Of a DNA stretch of 64,000 bases, positions 52,683 through 62,984 are shown one piece after another. The position numbers and the translations under genes are program-made. The notes under the pieces are model-generated. The model had not been told where the DNA came from and searched no databases. It saw nothing but the letters and a program-made list of their open reading frames with translations. Each line of letters begins with the position of its first letter. The stretch's first letter is position 1. This DNA is from Miscanthus floridulus (Eukaryota; Streptophyta; Magnoliopsida; Poales; Poaceae): the NCBI RefSeq assembly GCF_019320115.1, contig NC_089587.1:89918939-89982938 (forward strand), in the 5' to 3' direction.

Positions 52683-52899
52683 GGGCGACGGATGCGAGAA
52701 GGGCAACCATCCTCCTAGATCTCCGTGCCTGCCATGAAACACATGTCCCGTCGTGGGATATACGTCCACAATCCCTATCCTTTCCCACCAAAGTCACGCC
52801 AGACGTTTTGCCTTCCCGGGCAGACTAGGACTCTTTTCCTGCGGAGGGGATATGGGTCAAGCACCATTTCTCTGGCCCACCTGGGCCCAGGAGTTCGAA

Positions 52900-53343
52900 G
52901 GCTGGCCCAATAGTTTCGACGGCTGTCCCAATGAGAGATGGGCCCACAAGCGGCCAGAACTCAGGCACACGAACCTCAAGGAAGTCTTGATCTATGATTG
53001 AGTCTCAACTGGGCTAACCCTGGACGAATCCCCACGAACGGGATACCAGAGTTCCCTTTAAAGCTATCTAGTTGTCAAAATACCAAATCTCACAGCCATA
53101 CCATCGAAGGGTCTGAAATACCCCCCGGGCGATTCTATCCAAATCACCCGGGGGCTCAGGGGCTACACCCGACGGGTGCACTCACGCGCACCCTCTGACA
53201 AATCGAAACCCCCCAGGCGATTTTATTCAAATCACCTAGGGGCTCAGGGGTTACACCCGTCGGGTGCGCTCACGCGCACCCTCTGGCAAGTCAAATCACC
53301 CCTAGGCGATTCTATCCGAATCACCCGGAGGCTCGGGAGCTAC
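52900..53343 (+). mobile_element. Polypurine-side region before the 3' LTR of element 1
   Basis: About 440 bp with three imperfect copies of a segment built on AAATCACC(C/T)(G/A)GGGGCTCAGG and the CCCGACGGGTGC(A/G)CTCACGCG phrase (about 53140-53300). The purine-rich GGAGGCTCGGGAGCTAC directly precedes the LTR and is the probable polypurine tract. No gene is visible. Confidence 0.6.
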
Positions 53344-54710
53344 TGTCGGGGACCTATACTGGGGTACCAAATGAGGGGGGGGCTAATAACCATCAAACGT
53401 TGATGCTCTCAAGCAGACAAGAACGCAACTGTGCTTCTTGTCCATACGACCGGAGGTTGGATGCGCCTCACCTGACCCCCGAGGGCTGGACTCCGCCTCG
53501 CCCGGCGTCTGGGGCAGACTCCGCCTCGCCCGACAGCTGAGGACTGGCTCCACCTCGCCTGACGACTGAGGGCAGGCTCTGCCTCGCCCGACGGCTAAGG
53601 GCTGGCTCCGCCTCGCCCGGCGACCAGGGACGGGCCTTGCCTCGCCCGACCCCCGAGGGCTGGCTCCGCCTTGCTCGACAATTGAGGGCTGGCTCTGCCT
53701 CGCCCGACGTCTGAGGGCTGGCTCCGCCTCGCCCGATGGTTGAGGGCTGGCTCCACCCCGCCCGATGTCCCGGGACAGGCTCCGTCTCGCCCGATGTCCC
53801 GGGGCTAGCTCCGCCTCGCCCGGCGACTACACCCTACTCCTTCATAATGACGGGCACAGGGTAAGACAGGACATTCGAGTCAACCACAGTACCGAGGACC
53901 ATGCCATGCACGCCTACAGGAAAGTACCATCAGGATACGACGAGACGGGCGCTTTAAGCCCTTCTAGACATGGCAGAGCCCGACCAGTGTTGTAGGCGTC
54001 GATTTTTGTCTTACAGTGTTGTGGGCGCCACCATCATCCCTCGGACGTGGATCCTGACATAAGCATACGACAACCGCTATAATTCAAGAGAGAACTCGCA
54101 TCATCTACAGTTATAGATGTATAGTCACTTCCCCGTCTGCTCTCCGTAGGATCATGGCTCGGCACCCCGGCACGCCGCAGCGTCCGTCGGAGTGGGATGA
54201 GACGTAACCACTTGCTGAAACGAAGCCAGAACACGGCCATGTCAGGATCAACGAACGTGCTATCCCTGGCATGGTCTGCCATGTCAGCAGGCTCAAGGAA
54301 AAAGGAAGATCCGGCGTCTTTGAAGGACCGTCTCTACCTTTGGTTTTTTCTCTTTCTCCCATCTGTAACCCCTGCTCCCCCTTGGTTTATAAAAGGGAGA
54401 GCAGGACACCCCACTAAGGGGACGGATCGATTTCATACACAACACATCACACAACACACAACCGAACAGCAACCGAGCTCTTGGCATCCTTTCGACCATT
54501 CCATCAGAGACTTAGGACATGTCCCTCTCTCGACCGTTTGTACCCCCTACTACGAATCTTTTTCGGTGCTAATAACACAAGCAGCAGCAGACTGGACGTA
54601 GGGATATTCTGCCCGAACCAGTATAAATCTTATGTCCTTTAGTACACCATCCGGGCCTAACGCGCAACAAATATAAATTTATTAGTTGGTGTTTATTCGA
54701 AACACCGACA
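53344..54710 (+). repeat. 3' LTR of element 1
   Basis: 1367 bp. It matches the 5' LTR well outside the minisatellite. A TATA word TTTATAAAAG lies near 54386-54395. Confidence 0.92.
53451..53827 (+). repeat. 29-bp minisatellite in the 3' LTR of element 1
   Basis: About 12-13 units of the same 29-bp repeat as in the 5' LTR, 88 bp shorter overall, i.e. three units fewer. Confidence 0.92.
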
Positions 54711-54715
54711 CTAGG
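54711..54715 (+). repeat. Target-site duplication of element 1, right copy
   Basis: CTAGG, identical to 38344-38348. Confidence 0.9.
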
Positions 54716-54940
54716 GTTTCACCGGCGATGGCGTGGGCGAGGGCACTAGAGTAGGTGAAGAATGCCTGCTGTGTTTTTTTTTCTTTTTTGCGACTAAAAA
54801 CTGACGTGAGGAGGTGTGCATGCTGGAAGTCCAAAATCCATAATATAATTAACAACATGAATAAAAAATGTTGAGTACATGGGCCGATACGGATAGACCA
54901 CCGATCCGAATTTTTACTTAATTTCGCGAAGAATATTAGA
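54716..54940. other. Flank of element 1, no gene
   Basis: Before the insertion this adjoined 38343. It contains a T-run and AT-rich sequence; no exon of the candidate gene at 38043 is recognisable. Confidence 0.4.
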
Positions 54941-56627
54941 ACGTGGCCCGATACCTATCTGGCCTATATCCGATACGGCCCAGCTCAACAAGCAGTACGG
55001 CGGCCTTGTCTGCTGTGTCCCCGACGCCCTACGGCCCTAGGCCTTTAGCCCCCGCCCGACGCCCGCGCGCCACCACCTCGCGGCTCGCGCCACCTCTGCC
55101 GCACTCCAACGCGACGCATAGAGGGAGCCTCGCCCCCGCTCGCCGGCCGCTGGCGACGAGCCTCCGCCCACGCTTGGCGGCCGCCGGCGACGACCCCCCG
55201 CCCCTGCTCGCCCGCCGCCAGGGACGATCCTGCGCCCTCGCGACGTCTATCCGGCGACCACCCGTGAGTTCATCCCGTTCCCCATTCTCGAACTACTCTG
55301 TTTCTGCAGTTCTTGACTTCTCGTTGCTTGATTTCGTTGTCCGCCACTTTCCCCTTCCCATTCTCGATCTAGTCTATTTCTGCAGTTGTTGACGGCTTCT
55401 CGTTGCTTGATTTTTCATGTTCCCCACTTCCTCGTACTGATTAGGGTTTACCATGCTTATTGTATGCAATAGATGGCGCCTCCAAATATGTCTCCAAATA
55501 TGAGTAGTGCTAGTGCAAGCTGTGTCTTTTGGTTTGTAATTTCTCCGGCCTGGTGTGTGGATGAGAATGAGACAAATGAGGAAGAACAAACTTGATGCGA
55601 GCCTGAATTGCAAGCCTGAATGCCTTCTGTTAATTTCCTAATTCTGAGAATGCTATATTTGAGAATCTGAGACCCGCTGTGCTGTAATAGAACTTAAGTA
55701 GTTAAGGCCCTGTTTGGATCCATTGTCAAGTAATTAGCTAGCTAATAGACCACAACTAATATTAGCTGCTATCAGCTAGTTTTGATCAGCTAGTGAAATA
55801 GTTGTTAGTTTGGTATTCAACTAACAATTAGCTATTAGCTAGACCTGTTTGGATCCAAGGAGCTAATTATTAGCAGCTAACTATTATCTCCATGGATCTA
55901 AACAGGGCCTAAGTAGATTGCAAAGTAATGGAACTTTTGAAAATCTATGTTATTGTTCTATATGACATGATTGGCATATCATAAGTGTCTCAAATGCCAG
56001 ATTATTGTAATGCTCCCGTTAAGTGTTTTTCTTCACCACCATGGCTTAATAGATACACAAAACTAGCATTTTTAATATTTATTGAAGTAATAGATCCAAG
56101 TGGTGTGGTACATTCGTTATCAGCTGTATAGATATTTATTCATGGTTTCGCAGTCACTGCGGGCCTGTCTCGATGAAGTAAATCCTAAGGATTTGGATTC
56201 CAATTCCCCTTCCCAAACTGATTCGTGGAAGTTGATATGCTTTTAAGATTGCAAGTATGGACTAGGAAAATATCCTTTTGTATTATGTTAAAAGGAACGT
56301 CTTTGTATGCAGTGTTGCTGTTATTGGGACATTTATTGCCTGTTGTGACTATAGCTAATCCATAGTAATTGTAATTGAAGTAACTTGCAAGTTGCTCTCC
56401 TTTCTACAAGGAAAATGTTATTTTGATAACCACTGTCAATTTTCATATTCTGCATGGCTACTGCTCCATCGTATTTGCCTGTACAATTTTTGTTTTGTTC
56501 TCAAGTATTTTTTAATGCTCACACTTTCATGGCTTACTGTTAGGATAACCTTGTGATTTTCTTGTTTGCTAACTTCGGATCAATTCTTTCTGCAGTTGCC
56601 TTGGTTAATGTTAGCTGATTGACAAAG
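54941..56627 (+). promoter_or_regulatory. SPT16 promoter, 5' leader exon and leader intron
   Basis: GGCCCGATAC and CGGCCCAGC words (54943-54985) resemble site II elements. A GC-rich leader, roughly 55010-55263, ends CCACCC|GTGAGTTC, a fair donor. The intron ends TTTCTGCAG|TTGCC at 56595, and the second leader part runs to the ATG at 56628. A non-coding first exon and long leader intron is the arrangement known for plant SPT16 genes. A Tourist-like MITE sits inside the intron. Confidence 0.6.
55706..55909. mobile_element. Tourist-like MITE
   Basis: 204 bp with inverted repeats GGCCCTGTTTGGATC and GATCTAAACAGGGCC (one mismatch), flanked by TAA on both sides (55703-55705, 55910-55912). The 3-bp TAA/TTA target duplication is typical of PIF/Harbinger-derived Tourist elements. 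It lies in the SPT16 leader intron. Confidence 0.8.
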
Positions 56628-57092
56628 ATGGCTGATAATGGTAATGCCAAAGAGGGATGTGGCGCCTATACAATTAATCTAGAGAACTTCAGTAAGCGAC
56701 TGAAGGTATTCTATGACCATTGGAAGGAGTATAAGTCTGATCTTTGGAGTTCGTCTGATGCTATTGCGATTGCTACCCCACCTCCTTCTGATGATCTTCG
56801 TTATTTGAAATCATCTGCCCTGGATATTTGGTTACTTGGATACAAATTTCCAGAAACGATAATTGTCTTCATGCACAAGCAAATACATGTTTTATGCAGT
56901 CAGAAGAAAGCAAATCTTATTGGGACCCTCGAGAAGGCGGCGAACGAGGCTGTTGGTGCTGACATTGTGTTGCATGTGAAAACCAAGAATGGTGATGGTT
57001 GACTTGATGGATGACATAGTGCAGGCTGCTCGTAGTCAATCGAAATCAGACAAGCCAGTTGCTGGACACATTGCCAAAGAGGTACCTGAGGG
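56628..57092 (+). pseudogene. SPT16: SPT16 (FACT complex large subunit) 5' fragment, frameshifted and truncated
   Basis: SPT16 with SSRP1 forms FACT, the histone chaperone that opens nucleosomes for polymerases. The frame from ATG 56628 gives 124 residues: MADNGNAKEGCGAYTINLE, FSKRLKVFYDHWKEYKSDLW, AIAIATPPPSDDLRYLKSSA and DIWLLGYKFPETIIVFMHKQ, the start of the N-terminal aminopeptidase-like domain. A two-base loss at about 56997 gives TGA at 57000. Reading resumes in another frame as VDLMDDIVQAARSQSKSDKP and stops resembling SPT16 after VPEG at 57092. Only about 155 of the usual roughly 1,050 residues are present. A nearby ATG at 56619 is not the family start. Confidence 0.88.
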
Positions 57093-57559
57093 CTATGCAG
57101 CACGGATATGCCTATCGGTATCGGAAGGACGTGGATAGGGCAATTTCCTAAATACGTTTTACTATTTTTTAAATAAAAATATATAATAGCGCATATTAAA
57201 ATTGTGAAAGACTGAAAGTAGTAAATTACCTTGCAATAGCAATTGCCAGCCAAAGCAAAGACCGGAACTCTGAAAGCATCTTCATTCTTCAATTGTCCAT
57301 TCTCGAGTTCTCCAAGACTCCAAGTCCAGAATTTGCATAGAAAAATCAACTATCAATCAATTATTACTAAAACTTGAGTATTCAGTAATCAGTAGTAATT
57401 CAGTACATCACCTTCTACTACTAGTGTACCGGAGTCTGAACTCTGAAGTAGATAGGAGAGGAGAGGACAAAAGAGTATTGTTATTTAAAACTAATAACAA
57501 TAAAACATTGCAATTAACCACTTAAGTGTACTATTATTACAACACAGCAGGTTCCTATT
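57093..57559. other. Unassigned sequence between SPT16 fragment and element 2
   Basis: It begins with CGGATATGCCTATCGGTATCGG, which resembles words near 54880-54970, so an unrecognised repeat may be the cause of truncation. On the minus strand, 57349-57228 reads LGELENGQLKNEDAFRVPVF and ends at a possible donor TGCAAG|GTAATT; I do not recognise it. Confidence 0.35.
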
Positions 57560-58977
57560 TGTCGGTGTTTCGTACAAGCACCGGCAAGTAAATTTATAGT
57601 AATGCGCGTTAGGTTCGGATGGTGCGCTAAAGGACACAGGAATTATACTGGTTTGGGCGGAATGTCCCTACGTCCAGTTTGTTGCTGCTTGTGTTATTAG
57701 CACCGTAAACGATCTGTAGTAAGGGATACAAACTGCCGAGAGAGACTGGTCCCAAGTCTCTGATCGAAGGATTGAAAGGTGGTCAAGAGCTTCGTAGCTG
57801 CTTGTGTGTGAGTGCGTTCTATTGTTCGGTCCTATTTTTTCCCGTCCGTTTGATGGAGGACATGCCTCCCCTTTTATAGATGAAGGGGCTGGCTTTACAA
57901 GGGTGAGAGCTTCAGTGTTTCGTACACTACCTAGTCTTGTGGCTCCTGTTTACCTGGTCAGGTCCCTCATTCTGATGAGTGCGCAGGAAGATAAGTGCTT
58001 ACGATGTTGTCGATATCTCTATAGGATGTCAGATTAGTCACAGCATGCCGCCCCCAGGGTATGGGTTGTGGTACAGTGGTTTTGACTTAGGGGCCTCCCC
58101 CCAGCCTTGCTCCACACGCCTTCTGGTTCCCATGATGAGAATTCGGGGTCGGGGTCCGGTGTAGCGCCGTGGCCAAGGCTCTCTGACTTGGAGGACCTGA
58201 GGGGTCGGGAAGAGGGCCCCCCGCTCCCTTGGGTCCATAGCGTGGTGACGGAGTATCCGTCGTTCGTGGAGATAGCAAATCCGTTCTTGGAGCGTAGCGG
58301 TTGTCGTATATCTTCGTTGGGTTCCGTGTCCCAGAGCTGAAGGCGGCGCCTACAACTCTACAGAGTGAGGTGCACGCACCTGTAATACCTTTTGGGCTCT
58401 GCGGCGCCCGGAAGGGTCTAAGCATCAGTCCTGTCGTTCCCTGACAGTTCTCTTCCTGTCAGGGCACAGGGTATGGTCGTTGGAGTCATGGTTGACCCGA
58501 ACGTCTTGTCTCGTCCTGTACCCATCGTTACCAAGGATAGATATCGATCAGGGCGAGGCTCGTTCTGGGCCGTCGGGTGAGGCGGAGGCCAATCCCTATC
58601 TCCTGGGCGAGACTAACCTTATCCCTCTGGGATCGGGCGAGGCGGAATCTATCCCTTAGCCTTCGGGCGAGACCGAGCCCGCCCTATAGGCGTCGGGCGA
58701 GACGGAGATTAGCCTTGAGCCTTTGGGGCGAGGCAGGGTTATCCCATAAAGGCGTCGGGTGAGGCTGACCCCACCCCTCCGGGATCGGGCGAGACGGAAC
58801 TCATCCCTCAGCCCTCGGGCGAGACCGAGCCCGTCCTCAAGGCGTCGGGCGAGACGGAACCGAACTCCTGTCACTCGAACAAGGGATGACATGGCGCCCT
58901 TATGCGTCCAGAAGTTTTTTACGTTTGGTGGTTATCGGTTCCACCTTCTGGGGTACCCCGGTATTAGGTCCCCGACA
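57560..58977 (-). repeat. 3' LTR of element 2
   Basis: 1418 bp bounded by TGTCGG and CCCCGACA (plus strand). It has a minus-strand TATA box, TCTATAAAAG, at 57871-57880, in the same relative place as in element 1. Confidence 0.85.
58548..58870 (-). repeat. Minisatellite in the LTR of element 2
   Basis: Around ten units marked by TCGGGCGAG(A/G)C(C/G)G, spaced about 29-33 bp. On the minus strand the core reads GCCTCGCCCGA, as in the LTRs of element 1, so the array is shared by both families. Confidence 0.85.
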
Positions 58978-58992
58978 GTAGCCCCCGAGACT
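58978..58992 (-). other. Probable polypurine tract of element 2
   Basis: Plus strand GTAGCCCCCGAGACT, giving AGTCTCGGGGGCTAC on the minus strand, directly before the LTR. It is close to the tract before the 3' LTR of element 1. Confidence 0.65.
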
Positions 58993-59538
58993 CTAGGTGA
59001 TTCGGGCAGAACCGCCTGGAGGGTGTTTTTCGATTTCGCCGAAGCTAAATTGCCGGAGGGTGCGCGCGAGCGCACCCGATGGGTGTAGCCCCCGAGCCCC
59101 CGGGTGACTCGAGTAGAGTCGCCCGGGGGGTTGTATCGGCCCCTTCGCGGGTAAGGCTGAAGGACTTAGTTTTTCATCAACTGGGTGTTTTTTCGAGTGG
59201 GTCGTGGCGTCCCATTCGCTGGGGACTGACTCGGGGCTGTCCTAACTGGTGCTTCTGCCCCTGATGGCGGATCGTTCGTGGATTCCTTCTTAGTTGGGCT
59301 GGCCGACGAGTTGCTGGACCCTAGGTGGGCCAAAGAGAAAAGAAACAGGCCTTTGTGGCTTGCGCTTCCCCGGTGGGCAGAGAGTCCGGATTCGCTTGGG
59401 GAAGGCGAACCGTCCGCCGAGATTTTTGGGATAAGAAGATAGGGACTGCGGGCGCGTGTCCCGCGATGCGACGCGGGGGCGCGCGTGGCAGGCTCGGAGA
59501 TCGAGGCGGACGGTTGCCCTTCTCGTGTCCGTCGCCCC

Positions 59539-59546
59539 CTATAAAA
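59539..59546 (+). promoter_or_regulatory. TATA box of the antisense gene in element 2
   Basis: CTATAAAA in the context GTCCGTCGCCCCCTATAAAACC, 179 bp before the ATG at 59718. The surroundings match those in element 1 better than the intervening sequence does. Confidence 0.7.
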
Positions 59547-59717
59547 CCGTGGGGTTCGCCCCCAGGGTCCCGTATTTCGCTCCCCTTCCTTTGCGTTCTG
59601 AGACATCCGCCACCAATCTTCCCAGCCCCTCACGCCCGCATTGCCACCGTCGACCGGCCTGCGTTCGTGTTCCAGCCGCCGTTAAGCTCGCGCCTGCCCT
59701 TCCCCCCTACTGCCTCA

Positions 59718-62700
59718 ATGGAGTTGTGGGGCAGATCAAGCATCTCTTCCCGGCGTCTGGAGGGCCTCGTTCGCCGTGGCCTTCTCCGCCCACAATCCGC
59801 CGTCTAGGAGTGGTTGCTTCCTGGCGACGAGGGTGAGCCGGTGCCGCCTGAAGGGTATGTCGTCTCTTTTGCCCTCTTCCATGAGCGGGGATTCGGGGTA
59901 CCCGCGCATAGATTCCTTCGGGGGCTATTAGATTACTATGAGGTAGAGCTGCAGCATCTAACTCCCAATGGGATACAGCATATGGCAGCGTTTGTTGCCC
60001 TGTGCGAGGGTTTCCTGGGGATCGATCCCCATTTTGATCTGTGGCGGCATTTCTTTAGCGTTAGTCTGTCGAGGAGGAAGATTGGGGGGAAAGAAGTAGA
60101 CGCACCGATGGGGTGTGCCAGCATTCACCTACGCCATACCCGATCGAAGGGTTACCCGTACATGTGTCTGGCCACATCCAACAAGGGATGGCATTCGCAA
60201 TGGTTTTATGTTAGGGATGATGCGAGTGCCCCCCTACCGAAGTACACCGGACGTCTTATTGTGGATGCTCCGGCGTCATGGGGCTGGGGCGTCCAGACTA
60301 AAGACAAGAAGCACATCTCCGACCTTCTCTCCGCCCTCCATGCCCTGAAGGGTCGGGGTGTAAAGGGGTCGGGGATTATTGGTGCTTACCACGCGAGGAG
60401 GGTGGCGCCACTGATGGCGCGCGTGCTTCCCCTGCATCGGATGATGCCAGGGATGTCGTTCGAGGGAACGGTGCTCGTTGACGAGGCGCTCCCTTATTCG
60501 GAAGTGGCGCAGCGTGTCAAGGAAGCGACGGAGCCGACGAGGGATTCTGCCGGCATGGTCCTCGACATCGTGTATCCGGTGCCCGGGCATCCTCCAATGC
60601 GGCCGGAGCCTGGGTTCTTCGAATTCGTAAGCCCTCTTCCCCTGCACTCTTTTCTTTCTCCTGAATCTCCCTTTTTAATACTTGCTTTTGTGATGTTGGG
60701 GCTAGCCGAGGGGGCTAGTCTTCAAGGATAGTCCGGCTCCACTGCCGAAGGACAGGGCTATGGCGGCGGCGAATCGACTCGCGGCCGAGCGGGACAAGAA
60801 GGCAAAGGAGGAGATGAAGAAGGCGAAACGACTGAAGCAGGAGGCACGGGATCGGGGAGAGGACGTGAGCAGTGAGGATGACGACGATGATGATGATGAC
60901 GACGGTGACGACGAGGTAGCCGTCGACGTGGATTGGGGCGTCCTGGAGGATGAGGAAATGCTGACAAGTGGCCACCCACCCGTGCAGGGGCCCTTTGCTT
61001 TTCACGCAGAGGGAAGTGAATCAATGAGGTCGGTGGAGGCCGGCGAATCCGCCGCTTCGCACGGCGTGCCGGCCGAGGATCGGTGGATGGGGGACGCCGG
61101 GCTTGTTGCCGCCGACCTTGAGGCGATCGTGGAGGGGGGTGGTACTGGAGCCGCGCCCAGCTTTGGTGCCGCGCCCGGTGAGACGATGGAGGGGAGCGAC
61201 TCCGGCGCTGCGCCCGACGAGATGAACCCCCCTGCCCCGGGGCAGGGGGCAGGTATGAAACGGTCCCGTCCGGACGAGTCAGGGCAGGGATCTAGGGATC
61301 CGTCCCCAAAACGCTTCTGTCGGCCGAGGACGTCAACGTAAGCTCTTGACTCCTCTGTTTTCATCTTTTTTCCATTTTTATTTTGACTTAACGGTTATTA
61401 CCTCTGTGTAGGTACTTGCGGACGGGTCACCCCCTGGGGCTGGCGCCCAAGAAGAGTCTCGCCCTTCAAGCGGGACAGACAGCGTCGCCTGGAGTCACCC
61501 CTGTTTCGGGCAGGGGTGGTGCCGATGTTGGGGCCGCGTTGGCCGAACCGACGGCGTCCATGGTGGCTCCCACGCCCGCGGAGGCCACTGGGCGAGCGGC
61601 TTCTTCCACGGCGGGCGTGGAAGAGCTGGCCGAGGACCGCATACCGCCGGTGAAGGTGATCGTGACTGCGCCGAGCCAGGATCAGCCGGGCGCGGTCGTG
61701 GTGGCACCCGAGGGCGTGGTGCAATCCGCGCCACCAGGTGCCCATGTGGATCCGCCCGTGGCGCCCGAAGCGGTCCAGACGGAGGAGGGTCCATCCGGAG
61801 GGTCCTTGAGTGCGGCGGTGGTGCCACACAGGGTCAGGAGGGAGCCGCCACCGGCCCCCTTGTCGGGAGGAAGCCGCTCCCCTGCGCGGGGGGAGCCGCC
61901 GCTCCAGTGGATGGCTGCTCAGGACCCGACGTCGGCTCTTTTCTCGCTCGATGATCATTCCGAGAGTATGGAGCGAGAGGGTCTTGACGTCGGGATTTCG
62001 ACCATGCTGAACGCCCTGGACCAGGCCAGAGGAGCCCTTCGTGAGATCATTATCCCTACCTCTCAGGTATTCTCTGGACTTTCTTTTTTCTTTCTTCGTG
62101 TGTTTGTGGATTCTCGCATTTCTGATATCAGTCTTCTTCTTCTTCAGATTCTTGTTGCTCGTAGCCGGAAAAAATCCCAATTCCTCCGTGAGCAGAAGGT
62201 AGAGCGGGATCGCCTCTCCGAGGAGGCCCGGCTGCGAGCAAACATGGCCGCCCAGCTTGCTATCGTCCAAGAGCGGGAGGCCCAGGCGCGTCAGGATGCG
62301 GAGGAGGCGCACGGGATGTTCGAGGACCTGTCGGTGAGGTCTAAGCTGGATGGAGAGGAGATTGCCAAACTCCAAAAAGAACGAGACGAGCTGCTGCAGA
62401 GGAATGCCGCGGCTAATGAGAAGGCCAGCGAAATCCTAAAGGAGCTGGAGATGGAGCGGGACCTCCGGCAGAAGGCCGAGAGTAGGGCCACAGCCCTCCA
62501 GCAGAAGGTGGACGAGGACGTCGGGGTGGTCCGCTCTCTCTGGGCGGAGCTTGATGACGCGGTGAAAGGAAAGTTGAGTGCCGAGAACGTCGCCGCCAAG
62601 CTGGAGAAAGAGGCTACCTATACGCGCAGGGCCCTTCAGGCGGAGAGCGATGAGCATGATCTTCTACAAGCTACGGTCGGGGTGGTCCTTAACGCCCTGA

Positions 62701-62984
62701 ATGTGACGGAGCCTGTGGAGACCAGCCCGCTCGCGGCTCGTGTCGGAGGTATCACGGCTCGGGTGGGCCAACTTGAGGAGAGTGCCTTTCACGCCGGGAT
62801 TACCTAGGCCTTCACCGTCACCCACGCCCATTATGAGAAGGAAATAAACCTGAGGGTGATGAGCGAAGGCTTTCCGTCCACCTACGAGGATGAAGAGCTG
62901 GAGGAAATGGAGAAGATGGTCGCTCCTCTTGCGAAGAACCTGGCAGATAGTCTGAAAGAAATGGTTCTCCCTTCGCGGGAGTAA
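59718..62984 (+). pseudogene. Spliced antisense gene of element 2, four exons, about 1,010 codons
   Basis: Exons 59718-60626, 60706-61337, 61412-62066 and 62148-62984 (909, 632, 655 and 837 nt) have GT..AG borders and compatible phases. Exon 1 holds the conserved domain VVSFALFHERGFGVPAHRF, LLDYYEVELQHLTPNG, ALCEGFLGIDPHFDLW and KGSGIIGAYHARRVAPLMA, known in Pfam as putative gypsy type transposon (Transposase_28). Exon 2 has a Lys-rich run, nine Asp in a row and basic PSPKRFCRPR. Exon 3 is Ala/Pro/Gly-rich. Exon 4 is a long coiled coil followed by a conserved C-terminus ending MVLPSRE. Two in-frame TAGs (59805 and 62805) break it; the second replaces a CAG seen in element 1. Expression and role are unknown. 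Confidence 0.75.

Larger units (their letters stand above)
38349..54710 (+). mobile_element. Tat-lineage Ty3/gypsy retrotransposon with antisense gene (element 1)
   Basis: A 16.4-kb element bounded by LTRs starting TGTCGGGGACC and ending CGACA, with a perfect 5-bp TSD (CTAGG). Gag, protease, RT, RNase H, a second RNase H-like domain and integrase follow on the plus strand up to 45981. The 7.3 kb between integrase and the 3' LTR holds an antisense gene of its own, the hallmark of the Tat lineage. The coding region has dozens of stops and at least one frameshift, so it is dead, but the structure is complete. Confidence 0.93.

Noticed and set aside
61398..62375. 325-codon minus-strand frame in element 2
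   Set aside because: Shadow of exons 3 and 4 of the antisense gene; it has low-complexity His/Arg composition and no motif, although it is in the sense direction of element 2.
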